Shown: positions 18,802 to 25,963 of the stretch, piece by piece
Numbering within the stretch: position 1 is the first letter of the stretch
How the letters are laid out: every line of letters starts with the position of its first letter
NCBI GenBank assembly: GCA_002344055.1
Contig: DDTH01000018.1
Coordinates: 219 to 64,218, forward strand
Direction of reading: 5' to 3'
DNA: 64,000 nucleotides
Source of the DNA: Sphingomonadales bacterium UBA2369
GTDB taxonomy: Bacteria > Pseudomonadota > Alphaproteobacteria > Sphingomonadales > Sphingomonadaceae
Position numbers and translations under genes: made by a program
Notes under the pieces: generated by a model
What the model saw: the letters and a program-made list of their open reading frames with translations, nothing else
Told to the model about the DNA's origin: nothing
Database searches by the model: none

Positions 18802-18872
18802 GATTCCTCTTCCCGACTGCTTTTGACGCAACAGCGCAGCAGAGCGTCAGATTGTTCCGGCCCCGGTTCCGT

Positions 18873-21224
18873 TCAAGCCAGGAACAATTCCGCCGCCGCT
18901 TCGACCACCGCGTCCACATCGAGCCGGTAGGCGCGGTAGAGATCAGGCAAGGTGCCGGTCTGGCCGAAGCGGTCTAGGCCGAGCGGGCTGACCTTGTGGC
19001 CCATCACGCCGCCGAGCCAGCTCAAGGAGGCGGGCGCGCCGTCGATCAGGGTGACGAGGCCGGCACCCGGCTTGAGCTTCGAAAGCAGCGTTTCCACGTG
19101 CGACGGGTCCCCTCCACCACTCGGCTTCGCCGAGTGGTCCCCCTCCCGGTTCCGGGGAGGATTTGTCCACCGCGCGGTCTGTCGTGCGCTCCAGCCTCTA
19201 TGAAGCAGGTCTGGTGAGGTTACCGACAATAGCCCGAGGCCGGGCAGGTCTTCGCTCAGCGCTTCCCACGCGGCGAGGGCTTCGGGGGCGATGGCGCCGC
19301 TATAGACGAGCGCGGCTTCGGCGTTCGGGCCGGGTTCGCGCAGCCAATAGCCACCCTGGATCGCGCCTGCCTTCCAGCTGTCGTCGGCGCGGTCGAGCTG
19401 CGGGATGCTCCGGGTGGTGAGGCGCAGATAGACGCTCTCGCCATCCTCGCGCTGCATCAGGCGGAAGCCCTCCTCCATCAGCAGGGCCAGTTCGTCGACG
19501 AAGGCGGGTTCGTAGTGGCGCAGGCCCGGCTGGCCGAGGGCGATCAGGGGCGGATTGATCGACTGGTGTGCGCCGCCTTCCGGGCCGAGCGTGACGCCCG
19601 ACGGCGTGGCGACGAGCATGAAGCGGGCGTCCTGGTAGCAGGCGTAATTCAGCGCATCGAGACCGCGGGCGATGAAGGGATCGTAGACGGTGCCGATCGG
19701 GAACAGCCGCTCGCCGAATACATCCCCCGCGAGGCCCATGGCGGCGAGCATCAGGAACAGATTGTTCTCGGCAATGCCCAGTTCGACATGCTGGCCGGCG
19801 GGCTTGGCGGCCCATTTCTGCGGGGACGGGATTTTCGCGGCGGCGAAGACATCGGCCAGTTCCTGCCGACGGAACAGGCCGCGCTGATTCACCCAGGCGC
19901 CGAGATTGGTCGAGACGGTGACGTCGGGCGAGGTGGTGACGATGCGGTCCGCAAGCGCGCCGCCTTGCTTGGCGATGTCGTTGAGGATCTTGCCGAAGGC
20001 GGCCTGCGTGGACTGCTCGGCCCCGGTGGGCGGCGCGATGGCGGGGACATCGGCGACATTCCACGGCCGGGCGCGTTTCTCGCGGGCGATGCGGGCGCGC
20101 TGCAGCTGCGCCTCGACCGTGGCCGCCGCATTGCCGCCGAGACCGCCGAGCGGGGACCATTCCTCGCCTTCTGGGACGCCCATGCTCACGCGCAGCGCCT
20201 CGATCTGGCCGGGGTTCATCAGGCCGGCATGATTGTCCTTGTGGCCGGCGAACGGGAGACCGAAGCCCTTGATCGTATAGGCGATGAAGAAGGTCGGGAC
20301 GTCGTCTTGGCACCCGTCGAAGGCGGCGGTGAGGCTGGCGAAATCGTGCCCGGCAAGGTTGGTCATCAGCGCCTGCAGCGCGTCGTCGTCGCGCTTTGCC
20401 AGCAGTTGCTTGGTGGCGGGCGCGTCCTTCAGCAGCCGCTCGCGCCAGGCGGCGCCGCCGAGATAGGTGAGCGCGGCATAATCGGCGTTCGGACAATCGT
20501 CGATCCAGGCCTTGAGCGCCTCCCCGCCCTTCTCGGCAAAGGCGGCTTCCATCGCCGTGCCGTATTTCAGGGTGACGACGCGCCAGCCGCAGGCGGCGAA
20601 AATCTCGTCGAAGCGGCGGAACATGCGGTCGGCCGTGGTCGCGTCGAGGCTCTGGCGATTGTAATCGACGATCCACCAGCAATTGCGGATGTCGTGCTTG
20701 GCCGCCTCGATCAGGCATTCGTAGATATTGCCCTCGTCCAGCTCGGCATCGCCCATGAGCGCGACCATGCGGCCGGTGTCTTCGGACCTGAGCAGGCCGT
20801 GGGCGACGAGATAGTCCTGGATGAGCGAGGCGAAGGCGGTGATGGCGACGCCCAGGCCGACCGAACCGGTGGAGAAATCGACCGGGATCGCGTCCTTGGT
20901 GCGGCTGGGATAGGATTGCATCCCGCCGAAGCCGCGGAAATTTTCGAGCTGCTCTCGGCTCTGGCTGCCGAGCAGATAGTGGGCGGCGTGCAGGACCGGG
21001 CCGGCATGCGGCTTCACCGCGACCTTGTCGTTTGGACCCAGCGCGTGGAAATAGAGCGCGGCCATGATCGCGGTCATCGAGGCGCAGCTGGCCTGATGGC
21101 CGCCGACCTTCAACCCGTCCGGGCTTTCGCGCAGATGATTGGCATTGTGGATCGTCCAGGCGCTGAGCCAGCGCAGCCTTTCCTCGATCAGGCGGAGGGC
21201 TTCGGTATCGGTTTTTCCGGTCAT
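18873..21224 (-). CDS. Transketolase / AceE-like E1 family protein
   Basis: This 783-residue thiamine-diphosphate enzyme has the N-terminal ThDP-binding domain (HAGPVLHAAHYLLG, DFSTGSVGLGVAITA, MGDAELDEGNIYE). A pyrimidine-binding domain follows (ELGIAENNLFLMLAAMGLAG), then the transketolase C-terminal domain. Overall it is closer to homodimeric pyruvate dehydrogenase E1 (AceE) than to classical TktA. It would transfer two-carbon units from ketoses or 2-oxoacids. About 18 extra residues near residue 690 (NPPRNREGDHSAKPSGGG) are encoded by a palindromic repeat inserted in frame. The ATG overlaps the stop of the upstream HTH gene (ATGA). The exact substrate is unproven. Confidence 0.88.
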   Translation of the reverse strand: MTGKTDTEALRLIEERLRWLSAWTIHNANHLRESPDGLKVGGHQASCASMTAIMAALYFHALGPNDKVAVKPHAGPVLHAAHYLLGSQSREQLENFRGFGGMQSYPSRTKDAIPVDFSTGSVGLGVAITAFASLIQDYLVAHGLLRSEDTGRMVALMGDAELDEGNIYECLIEAAKHDIRNCWWIVDYNRQSLDATTADRMFRRFDEIFAACGWRVVTLKYGTAMEAAFAEKGGEALKAWIDDCPNADYAALTYLGGAAWRERLLKDAPATKQLLAKRDDDALQALMTNLAGHDFASLTAAFDGCQDDVPTFFIAYTIKGFGLPFAGHKDNHAGLMNPGQIEALRVSMGVPEGEEWSPLGGLGGNAAATVEAQLQRARIAREKRARPWNVADVPAIAPPTGAEQSTQAAFGKILNDIAKQGGALADRIVTTSPDVTVSTNLGAWVNQRGLFRRQELADVFAAAKIPSPQKWAAKPAGQHVELGIAENNLFLMLAAMGLAGDVFGERLFPIGTVYDPFIARGLDALNYACYQDARFMLVATPSGVTLGPEGGAHQSINPPLIALGQPGLRHYEPAFVDELALLMEEGFRLMQREDGESVYLRLTTRSIPQLDRADDSWKAGAIQGGYWLREPGPNAEAALVYSGAIAPEALAAWEALSEDLPGLGLLSVTSPDLLHRGWSARQTARWTNPPRNREGDHSAKPSGGGDPSHVETLLSKLKPGAGLVTLIDGAPASLSWLGGVMGHKVSPLGLDRFGQTGTLPDLYRAYRLDVDAVVEAAAELFLA
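19109..19163 (-). repeat. Palindromic repeat inserted in frame in the transketolase gene
   Basis: On the coding strand this stretch carries a first hairpin (CTCCCCGGAACCGGGAGG), then GGGGACCAC, a second hairpin (CTCGGCGAAGCCGAG) and TGGTGGAGGGG. The same order and sequence at both ends is seen in the two intergenic copies at 29749-29921. It adds about 18 residues without breaking the frame, between the conserved RARWT-like and PSHVE segments of the C-terminal domain. Confidence 0.8.
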
Positions 21225-21580
21225 GCGCCGGGCCTTAACGGCGCTGCGCGAAAAGCGACAGGTTTGCGCGAAAGGTGCTGAAGGTTCACATCCCCAGGGG
21301 AAGAAAATCCGGGGCGTATTTTTGTCGCTCTTGTCGCTGTTCGTGCCGCGCGCGCGGCGGCCACGGCGGTGTCCCAGGCGGCGCGGAAACTGTTCGCGCC
21401 GGGACGGTTGCGCAGGGCATAGGCATTCTGCCGATTCTTGCCGAGCGCCTGCGCCGCCTGCCCCGGTCTGGCCCCGGCGGCGAGCATGCGGATGAAGGTG
21501 AGCTGCAACTCCGGCGACCAGCCATCATTGCGGGCGCGCAGCGGCACGGGGGTGAAGATGAGGAATTGGGGCGCGGTCAT
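21221..21580 (-). CDS. Small helix-turn-helix-like hypothetical protein
   Basis: This 119-residue protein has a helix-turn-helix-like core: WSPELQLTFIRMLAAGARPG, then QAAQALGKNRQNAYALRNRPGANSF. This pattern is frequent in small sphingomonad proteins that may bind DNA. The C-terminal part is basic and low in complexity, and the DNA there has a 9-base period (GACAAGAGCGACAA). It starts MTAPQFLIFTP at 21580, and its stop overlaps the transketolase ATG. It may regulate the downstream gene, but that is inference. Confidence 0.6.
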   Translation of the reverse strand: MTAPQFLIFTPVPLRARNDGWSPELQLTFIRMLAAGARPGQAAQALGKNRQNAYALRNRPGANSFRAAWDTAVAAARAARTATRATKIRPGFSSPGDVNLQHLSRKPVAFRAAPLRPGA

Positions 21581-21655
21581 GGCCGCACTTTTACAGGGTG
21601 CGGAGCCTGTAGGAAAATGATGGGTGGGTACTCGGCCGGAGCAAATTCGATAATC

Positions 21656-21689
21656 GGGCCCGGACCGGGAAGCTGATCGGTCCGGGCCC
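21656..21689 (-). terminator. Strong hairpin, likely terminator
   Basis: GGGCCCGGACCG (21656-21667) pairs perfectly with CGGTCCGGGCCC (21678-21689) around a 10-base loop. It lies 37 bases after the zinc-ribbon gene stop. The plus strand has TTTC after it, while the minus strand lacks a T-run, so it may work by slowing polymerase or protecting the 3' end. Confidence 0.6.
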
Positions 21690-21726
21690 TTTCGCACGCT
21701 CCCCCGCGCGAACTGAAACTTGATGA

Positions 21727-21972
21727 TCAGGCGGCGAGCTGGTGCTCGCGGTGCAGACCGCGGAACAGGCCGGTACCGGTCGTGCCGGTTTCGACCAGCG
21801 GCAGAGCGGTCGCGCAGAAGGCGCATTCCGCGAGCAGCCGGCCGACCAGCCAGTGGCTCCGCCCGCAGCCCGGGCAGGCATTCGCCTGATTGGGCCGATA
21901 GGCCACATGATAGCCGCGCAGCGCCGGATCGTGGGCCAGCGGGGCTCCCTTGATCGAGATGACGTTCGACAT
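21727..21972 (-). CDS. Small zinc-ribbon protein
   Basis: This 81-residue protein has one CxxC pair in CPGCGRSHWLVGR and a second in CAFCATALPL, which together would bind one zinc. There is no further domain. AGGAG lies 8 bases before the ATG at 21972. It resembles short zinc-ribbon hypothetical proteins found in sphingomonads; function unknown. A strong hairpin follows its stop. Confidence 0.75.
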   Translation of the reverse strand: MSNVISIKGAPLAHDPALRGYHVAYRPNQANACPGCGRSHWLVGRLLAECAFCATALPLVETGTTGTGLFRGLHREHQLAA

Positions 21973-22166
21973 GGCTTCACTCCTCTTGACGACACTGCTT
22001 GTACAGGATCGTCGATGAGCCGTGTATGAACATCGATGAATGGAGTTGTTCAGGCGACGGAGGACCAAGGCGACGCTTTGTGCGACGAAGGTGCGGGCCT
22101 GCCGGTTCGATATTTGACGGGGATGCCGCGCACCGCGATCAACCCTTGCAACAACCATCCGCTCTG

Positions 22167-22263
22167 CCTGAGCTTGTCGAAGGCCTGTTCTTCTCCCTTT
22201 CGGTCTGAGCAACAGAAAGGGCAGTCGTTGACCTTCGGTCGCCTTCGGCCCGACAAGCTCAGG
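22167..22263. repeat. Inverted repeat with CCTGAGCTTGTCG ends
   Basis: CCTGAGCTTGTCG at 22167-22179 is matched by its exact complement at 22251-22263. Inside lies a second pair around CCCTTTC/GAAAGGG (about 22197-22221). The TGAGCTTGTCGAAGG core is a very common sphingomonad intergenic repeat. The whole gap 21973-22281 holds no gene; outside the repeat it is only the upstream region of the zinc-ribbon gene. Confidence 0.75.
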
Positions 22264-22281
22264 ATGGACGGGGTTGGGAGG

Positions 22282-22749
22282 TTAGCTGGCCCGTTCACCC
22301 TCCGGCGCGCCGCGGCCGAGTTTGTCGGGAAGCGGTTCATCCGCGGGCGTGAAGGCCAGGCTGACCGAGTTGATGCAATAGCGCAGGCCAGTCGGCGGCG
22401 GGCCGTCGGGGAAGACATGGCCCTGATGGCCGCCGCAGCGGGCGCAGACGATTTCGGTGCGGACCATGCCGTAGGAGCGGTCCTCGATATAGGCGAGGTG
22501 GTCGCGATCGACCGGCGCGCCGAAGCTGGGCCAGCCGGTGCCGCTTTCGAACTTCGTGCCGCCGGCGAAGAGCGGCAGGCCGCAGAGGCGGCAAGTGTAG
22601 GTGCCCGGGCGCTTCTCGCCAAGGAAGACACCGCAATGCGGGGCTTCGGTGCCGTGGTTCAGGAGGACCTGGGCTTCGGCGGGGGTGAGGTCGGCTTCGA
22701 GGGCCTGGCGCTGGTCGTCGGTGGGCGGGGTGAGATCGAATTGGGTCAT
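22282..22749 (-). CDS. msrB: Peptide-methionine (R)-S-oxide reductase
   Basis: This 155-residue enzyme repairs methionine R-sulfoxide in proteins using thioredoxin. Two CxxC pairs bind the structural zinc (CRLCG and CARCGG). The catalytic cysteine is in RYCINSVSLAF near the C-terminus. KFESGTGWPSF and GHVFPDGPPPTG are strongly conserved family segments. The ATG at 22749 gives the normal length; an upstream extension would run into the repeat. The last 20 residues are variable. Confidence 0.95.
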   Translation of the reverse strand: MTQFDLTPPTDDQRQALEADLTPAEAQVLLNHGTEAPHCGVFLGEKRPGTYTCRLCGLPLFAGGTKFESGTGWPSFGAPVDRDHLAYIEDRSYGMVRTEIVCARCGGHQGHVFPDGPPPTGLRYCINSVSLAFTPADEPLPDKLGRGAPEGERAS

Positions 22750-22765
22750 GGGAGTAATGTAGTGA

Positions 22766-22892
22766 CCCCTCTCCCTGAAAGGGAGAGGGAGGGGCCCACC
22801 GCGCAGCGGTGGGAGGGTGAGAGTCAAGGCTTTCGAGAAAGGAAGACCCTCACCCGGCGCTTCGCGCCACCCTCTCCCTGAAGGGAGAGGGT
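22766..22892. repeat. Pair of inverted palindromic repeat copies
   Basis: The left copy (22766-22822) begins with the hairpin CCCTCTCCCTGAAAGGGAGAGGG and continues with CCCACCGCGCAGCGGTGGGAGGGTGAG. The right copy (22846-22892) is an inverted relative ending in ACCCTCTCCC TGAAGGGAGAGGGT. They are separated by 23 bases and fill the gap between adenine deaminase and msrB. The right end overlaps the first base of the deaminase stop codon. Confidence 0.8.
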
Positions 22893-23902
22893 TAGTTTGC
22901 CGCGTATTCCCTGACCTTGGTCAGATGCGCGTCAATCTCCGCATCGCTCAGGAACGAGCCCTTGAAGCTGTTCTCGGCCAGTTCGACGATTTGCTCCCGG
23001 GTCAGGCCCCGGCCCTCCGCAGCGGCGCGGAAATTGTCGTTGATGTAGCCGCCGAAGTAAGCGGGATCGTCGGAGTTGAGGGTGACGCGCAGGCCCTCGG
23101 CCAGCATGCGATCGACCGGATGCTCCTTCATGTCGCCGACGACGCAGAGCTTGAGGTTGGAGAGCGGGCAGACGGTGAGCGTCATCCGCTCCTCGGCGAG
23201 ACGGCGGACGAGGGCCGAGTCGTCGAGGCTGCGATTGCCGTGGTCGAGCCGGTCGATGTGGAGCAGATCGAGCGCTTCGTGGACGTATTCCGCCGGGCCT
23301 TCCTCACCGGCATGGGCGACGCGCTTCAGGCCGAGCGCGGCGGCGGCGGCGAAGACGCGCTCGAACTTGCTCGGCGGGTGGCCGAGTTCGGAGGAATCGA
23401 GGCCGACGGCTTCGATCCGGTCGAGCCAGGGCTTTGCTTGTTCCAGGGTGGCGAAGGCGGCGTCCTCGTCGAGGTGGCGGAGGAAGCAGAGGATCAGCTT
23501 GGAGGTGATGCCGTGGCGCGCCTCGGCATCGGCCATGCCCGCGAGCAGGCCGCGCATCACCACGTCGAAGTGAATGCCGCGATCGGTGTGAGTCTGGGGA
23601 TCGAAGAAGATTTCGGCGTGGACGACGCCGTCCGCCGCGACGCGATCGAAATAGGCGATGGCGAGGTCGCGGAAGTCCTCTTCTTTTAGGAGCACGTTGG
23701 CGCCCTGATAATAGATGTCGAGGAAGTCCTGCAGGTTCGAGAAACTGTAGGCCGCGCGGACCTCTTCCACGCTGGCGAAGGGGATGGCGACATTGTTGCG
23801 CTGGGCGAGTGCGAACATCAGTTCGGGCTCGAGGCTCCCCTCGATATGCATGTGCAGCTCGGCCTTGGGCAGGCCCGCGATGAAGGCGGTGAGGTCGGTC
23901 AT
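22892..23902 (-). CDS. Adenine deaminase (ADE type of the adenosine deaminase family)
   Basis: This 336-residue metal-dependent deaminase has the motif HMHIEGSLEPELMFALAQRN at its N-terminus, HAGEEG in the middle and SDDPAYFGGYINDNF near the end. The segments SFSNLQDFLDIYYQGANVL and DDPAYFGGY are typical of the adenine-deaminase branch (yeast Aah1, Pseudomonas type). True adenosine deaminases read DDP-xxFG without YFGGY. The likely reaction is adenine to hypoxanthine. The next gene upstream is a purine phosphoribosyltransferase, which fits a salvage route. Adenosine deaminase is the alternative. Confidence 0.85.
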   Translation of the reverse strand: MTDLTAFIAGLPKAELHMHIEGSLEPELMFALAQRNNVAIPFASVEEVRAAYSFSNLQDFLDIYYQGANVLLKEEDFRDLAIAYFDRVAADGVVHAEIFFDPQTHTDRGIHFDVVMRGLLAGMADAEARHGITSKLILCFLRHLDEDAAFATLEQAKPWLDRIEAVGLDSSELGHPPSKFERVFAAAAALGLKRVAHAGEEGPAEYVHEALDLLHIDRLDHGNRSLDDSALVRRLAEERMTLTVCPLSNLKLCVVGDMKEHPVDRMLAEGLRVTLNSDDPAYFGGYINDNFRAAAEGRGLTREQIVELAENSFKGSFLSDAEIDAHLTKVREYAAN

Positions 23903-23923
23903 GCGGTCAGACTACGCCGTGGC

Positions 23924-23948
23924 CTCCCCTCCCTGCAAGGGAGGGGAG
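23924..23948. repeat. Perfect 11-base hairpin after the phosphoribosyltransferase gene
   Basis: CTCCCCTCCCT (23924-23934) and AGGGAGGGGAG (23938-23948) are perfectly complementary around the loop GCA. It lies 5 bases beyond the stop of the phosphoribosyltransferase gene and before the adenine deaminase start. There is no T-run. It looks like a single-hairpin member of the local palindromic repeats and may act as a partial terminator or RNA 3'-end protector. Confidence 0.65.
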
Positions 23949-23952
23949 TATT

Positions 23953-24483
23953 TCAGGCCAGCCGCTCCGGCACCTCGCCCGCTTCGACGAGCAGTGTGGT
24001 GCGCGGGGCAACGGCTTCCCAGGGGAAGACGAACCAGCGTTTGTCGTCGGTGCGGTCCATGTCGGTGCCGGCATATTCGGCCTGGGCGGCGGAGCTGACG
24101 TTGTTGATCAGCACCGCGGTGCGGATATTGGCCTCGGCGCCGCCATTGGCGCGGAGCGTTTCGCGCAGCTTGTTAATGGTGCCGCCGCTGTCGTTGATGT
24201 CGTCGATGATCAGGATACGCACGCCGCTGGCGCTCTTGTGCGCCAGCTTGACCAGCAGATCGGTGGCGAATTCCTTGTCGCCCGAACTGTAATCGACCGA
24301 GAGCAAAGTGATCCCGGTGCGATGGGCGAGATAGGCGGCGGGGACGAGGCCGCCGCGGCCGATGCCGACGAGGAAATCGGGGTTCCAGGAATCGGCCTCG
24401 ACCTTGCGCGCGACGGCCTCCAGATCGGCGAGGAAGGCTTCGTAGGGGACGTAATAGAGTTCGGGATGCGTCTCTCGGCTCAT
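23953..24483 (-). CDS. Purine phosphoribosyltransferase (hypoxanthine/guanine type)
   Basis: This 176-residue type I phosphoribosyltransferase has the PRPP-binding loop motif VRILIIDDINDSGGTINKL (about residues 95-113) and the upstream loop LVGIGRGGLVPAAYLAH. These enzymes join a free purine base to PRPP. Next to adenine deaminase it probably converts the resulting hypoxanthine to IMP. It starts 17 bases after gatB on the same strand, so it may be transcribed with gatCAB. Base specificity (hypoxanthine, guanine or xanthine) cannot be read from sequence. Confidence 0.88.
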   Translation of the reverse strand: MSRETHPELYYVPYEAFLADLEAVARKVEADSWNPDFLVGIGRGGLVPAAYLAHRTGITLLSVDYSSGDKEFATDLLVKLAHKSASGVRILIIDDINDSGGTINKLRETLRANGGAEANIRTAVLINNVSSAAQAEYAGTDMDRTDDKRWFVFPWEAVAPRTTLLVEAGEVPERLA

Positions 24484-24499
24484 CGTCCCCTCCCCGGCT

Positions 24500-25963
24500 T
24501 CAACCCAGCGCCTTCTTCAACAACTCGTTCACGACAGCCGGATTGGCCTTGCCCTGCATCGCCTTCATCGTCTGGCCGACGAAGAAGCCGAACAATTGCT
24601 CCTTGCCGCCGCGATATTGCTCGAGCTGACCGGGATTGGCCGCGAGGATGCCGGCGATCACCGCCTCGATCGCGCCGGTGTCCGACGTCTGCTTGAGGCC
24701 GCGCTCCTCGACGATCGCGCCCGGATCCTGGCCGGTTTCGAGCATGATCTCGAACACCTGCTTGGCGAGGCTGCCCGAAAGGGTGCCATCGGCGGTCAGG
24801 GTGAGCAGTTCTGCGGCCTGGGCGGCGCTGACGGGGCTGTCCTCGATCGTGCGGCCGAGACGGTTCAGGGCGCCGAACAGGTCGGAGGTGACCCAGTTTG
24901 CGGCGCGCTGGGCATGCTCTTCGCCGGTCGCGGCCAGCAGCTGCTCGAACCAGCGGGCGGTCTCGACCTCGGCGGTGAGGACGTTGGCGGCGTAGGCGGA
25001 GAGGCCCAGGCCGTCCTGATAGCGGGCGCGCTTGGCGTCGGGCAGTTCGGGCAGGCTTTCGCGGCATTCGGCCAGGAAGGCGTCGCTCAGCTCGACCGGG
25101 AGCAGGTCCGGGTCGGGGAAATAGCGGTAATCGTGCGCTTCTTCCTTGGAGCGGAGCGAGCGCGTTTCGCCCTTGTCCGGATCGAACAGGCGGGTTTCCT
25201 GGACGATGGTGCCGCCATCCTCCAGCACCTCGACCTGGCGGTTCGCCTCATATTCGATCGCGGCCATGATGAAGCGGACGGAATTGACGTTCTTCGTCTC
25301 GGTGCGGGTGCCGAAGGGCTGACCGGGCTTGCGGACGCTCACATTGACGTCGGCGCGCATGCTGCCCTGCTCCATATTGCCGTCGCAGGAACCGACATAG
25401 CGCAGGATCGAGCGTAGCTTGCGGACGTAAGCGCCTGCCTCTTCGGGCGAACGCATGTCGGGCTTGGAGACGATCTCCATCAGCGCGACGCCGGAGCGGT
25501 TGAGATCGACGTAGGACATGCTGGGATGCTGATCGTGCAGCATCTTGCCGGCGTCCTGTTCGAGGTGGATGCGCTCGACGCCGACCTTGGCGGTGGCGCC
25601 GCCCTCCAGCTCGATCTCGATCTCGCCCTCGCCAACGATCGGGTGGTAGAGCTGGCTGATCTGATAGCCCTGCGGCAGATCCGGGTAGAAATAATTCTTC
25701 CGGTCGAAACGCGACCAGGCGTTGATCTGGGCATTGATCGCCATGCCGGTGCGGACGGCCTGGCGCACGCACTCGCCGTTCAAGACGGGCAGCATGCCGG
25801 GCATAGCGGCGTCGACCAGGCTGACCTGGCTGTTCGGCTCCGCGCCGAAGGCGGTCGCGGCGCCGGAGAAGAGCTTGGCGTTGGAGACGACCTGGGCGTG
25901 GACCTCGAGGCCGATCACGACCTCCCATTCGCCGGTTGCGCCGTGGATGCGATAATCGGACAT
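24500..25963 (-). CDS. gatB: Asp-tRNA(Asn)/Glu-tRNA(Gln) amidotransferase subunit B
   Basis: This 487-residue subunit binds tRNA and phosphorylates the mischarged Glu or Asp before amidation. Family segments are WEVVIGLEVHAQ, GMLPVLNGECV, FDRKNYFYPDLPQGYQISQL, RADVNVSVR and DYRYFPDPDLLPV. The C-terminal YqeY-like tail domain is complete (SDTGAIEAVIAGILAANPGQ). The ATG overlaps the gatA stop by one base (TAATG). An alternative start 9 bases upstream is less likely for that reason. It acts with gatA and gatC just upstream. Confidence 0.97.
   Translation of the reverse strand: MSDYRIHGATGEWEVVIGLEVHAQVVSNAKLFSGAATAFGAEPNSQVSLVDAAMPGMLPVLNGECVRQAVRTGMAINAQINAWSRFDRKNYFYPDLPQGYQISQLYHPIVGEGEIEIELEGGATAKVGVERIHLEQDAGKMLHDQHPSMSYVDLNRSGVALMEIVSKPDMRSPEEAGAYVRKLRSILRYVGSCDGNMEQGSMRADVNVSVRKPGQPFGTRTETKNVNSVRFIMAAIEYEANRQVEVLEDGGTIVQETRLFDPDKGETRSLRSKEEAHDYRYFPDPDLLPVELSDAFLAECRESLPELPDAKRARYQDGLGLSAYAANVLTAEVETARWFEQLLAATGEEHAQRAANWVTSDLFGALNRLGRTIEDSPVSAAQAAELLTLTADGTLSGSLAKQVFEIMLETGQDPGAIVEERGLKQTSDTGAIEAVIAGILAANPGQLEQYRGGKEQLFGFFVGQTMKAMQGKANPAVVNELLKKALG

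Noticed and set aside
19515..21281. 588-residue plus-strand frame opposite transketolase
   Set aside because: Long antisense frames are expected in GC-rich DNA; it has no domain, and the minus strand encodes a clear enzyme.
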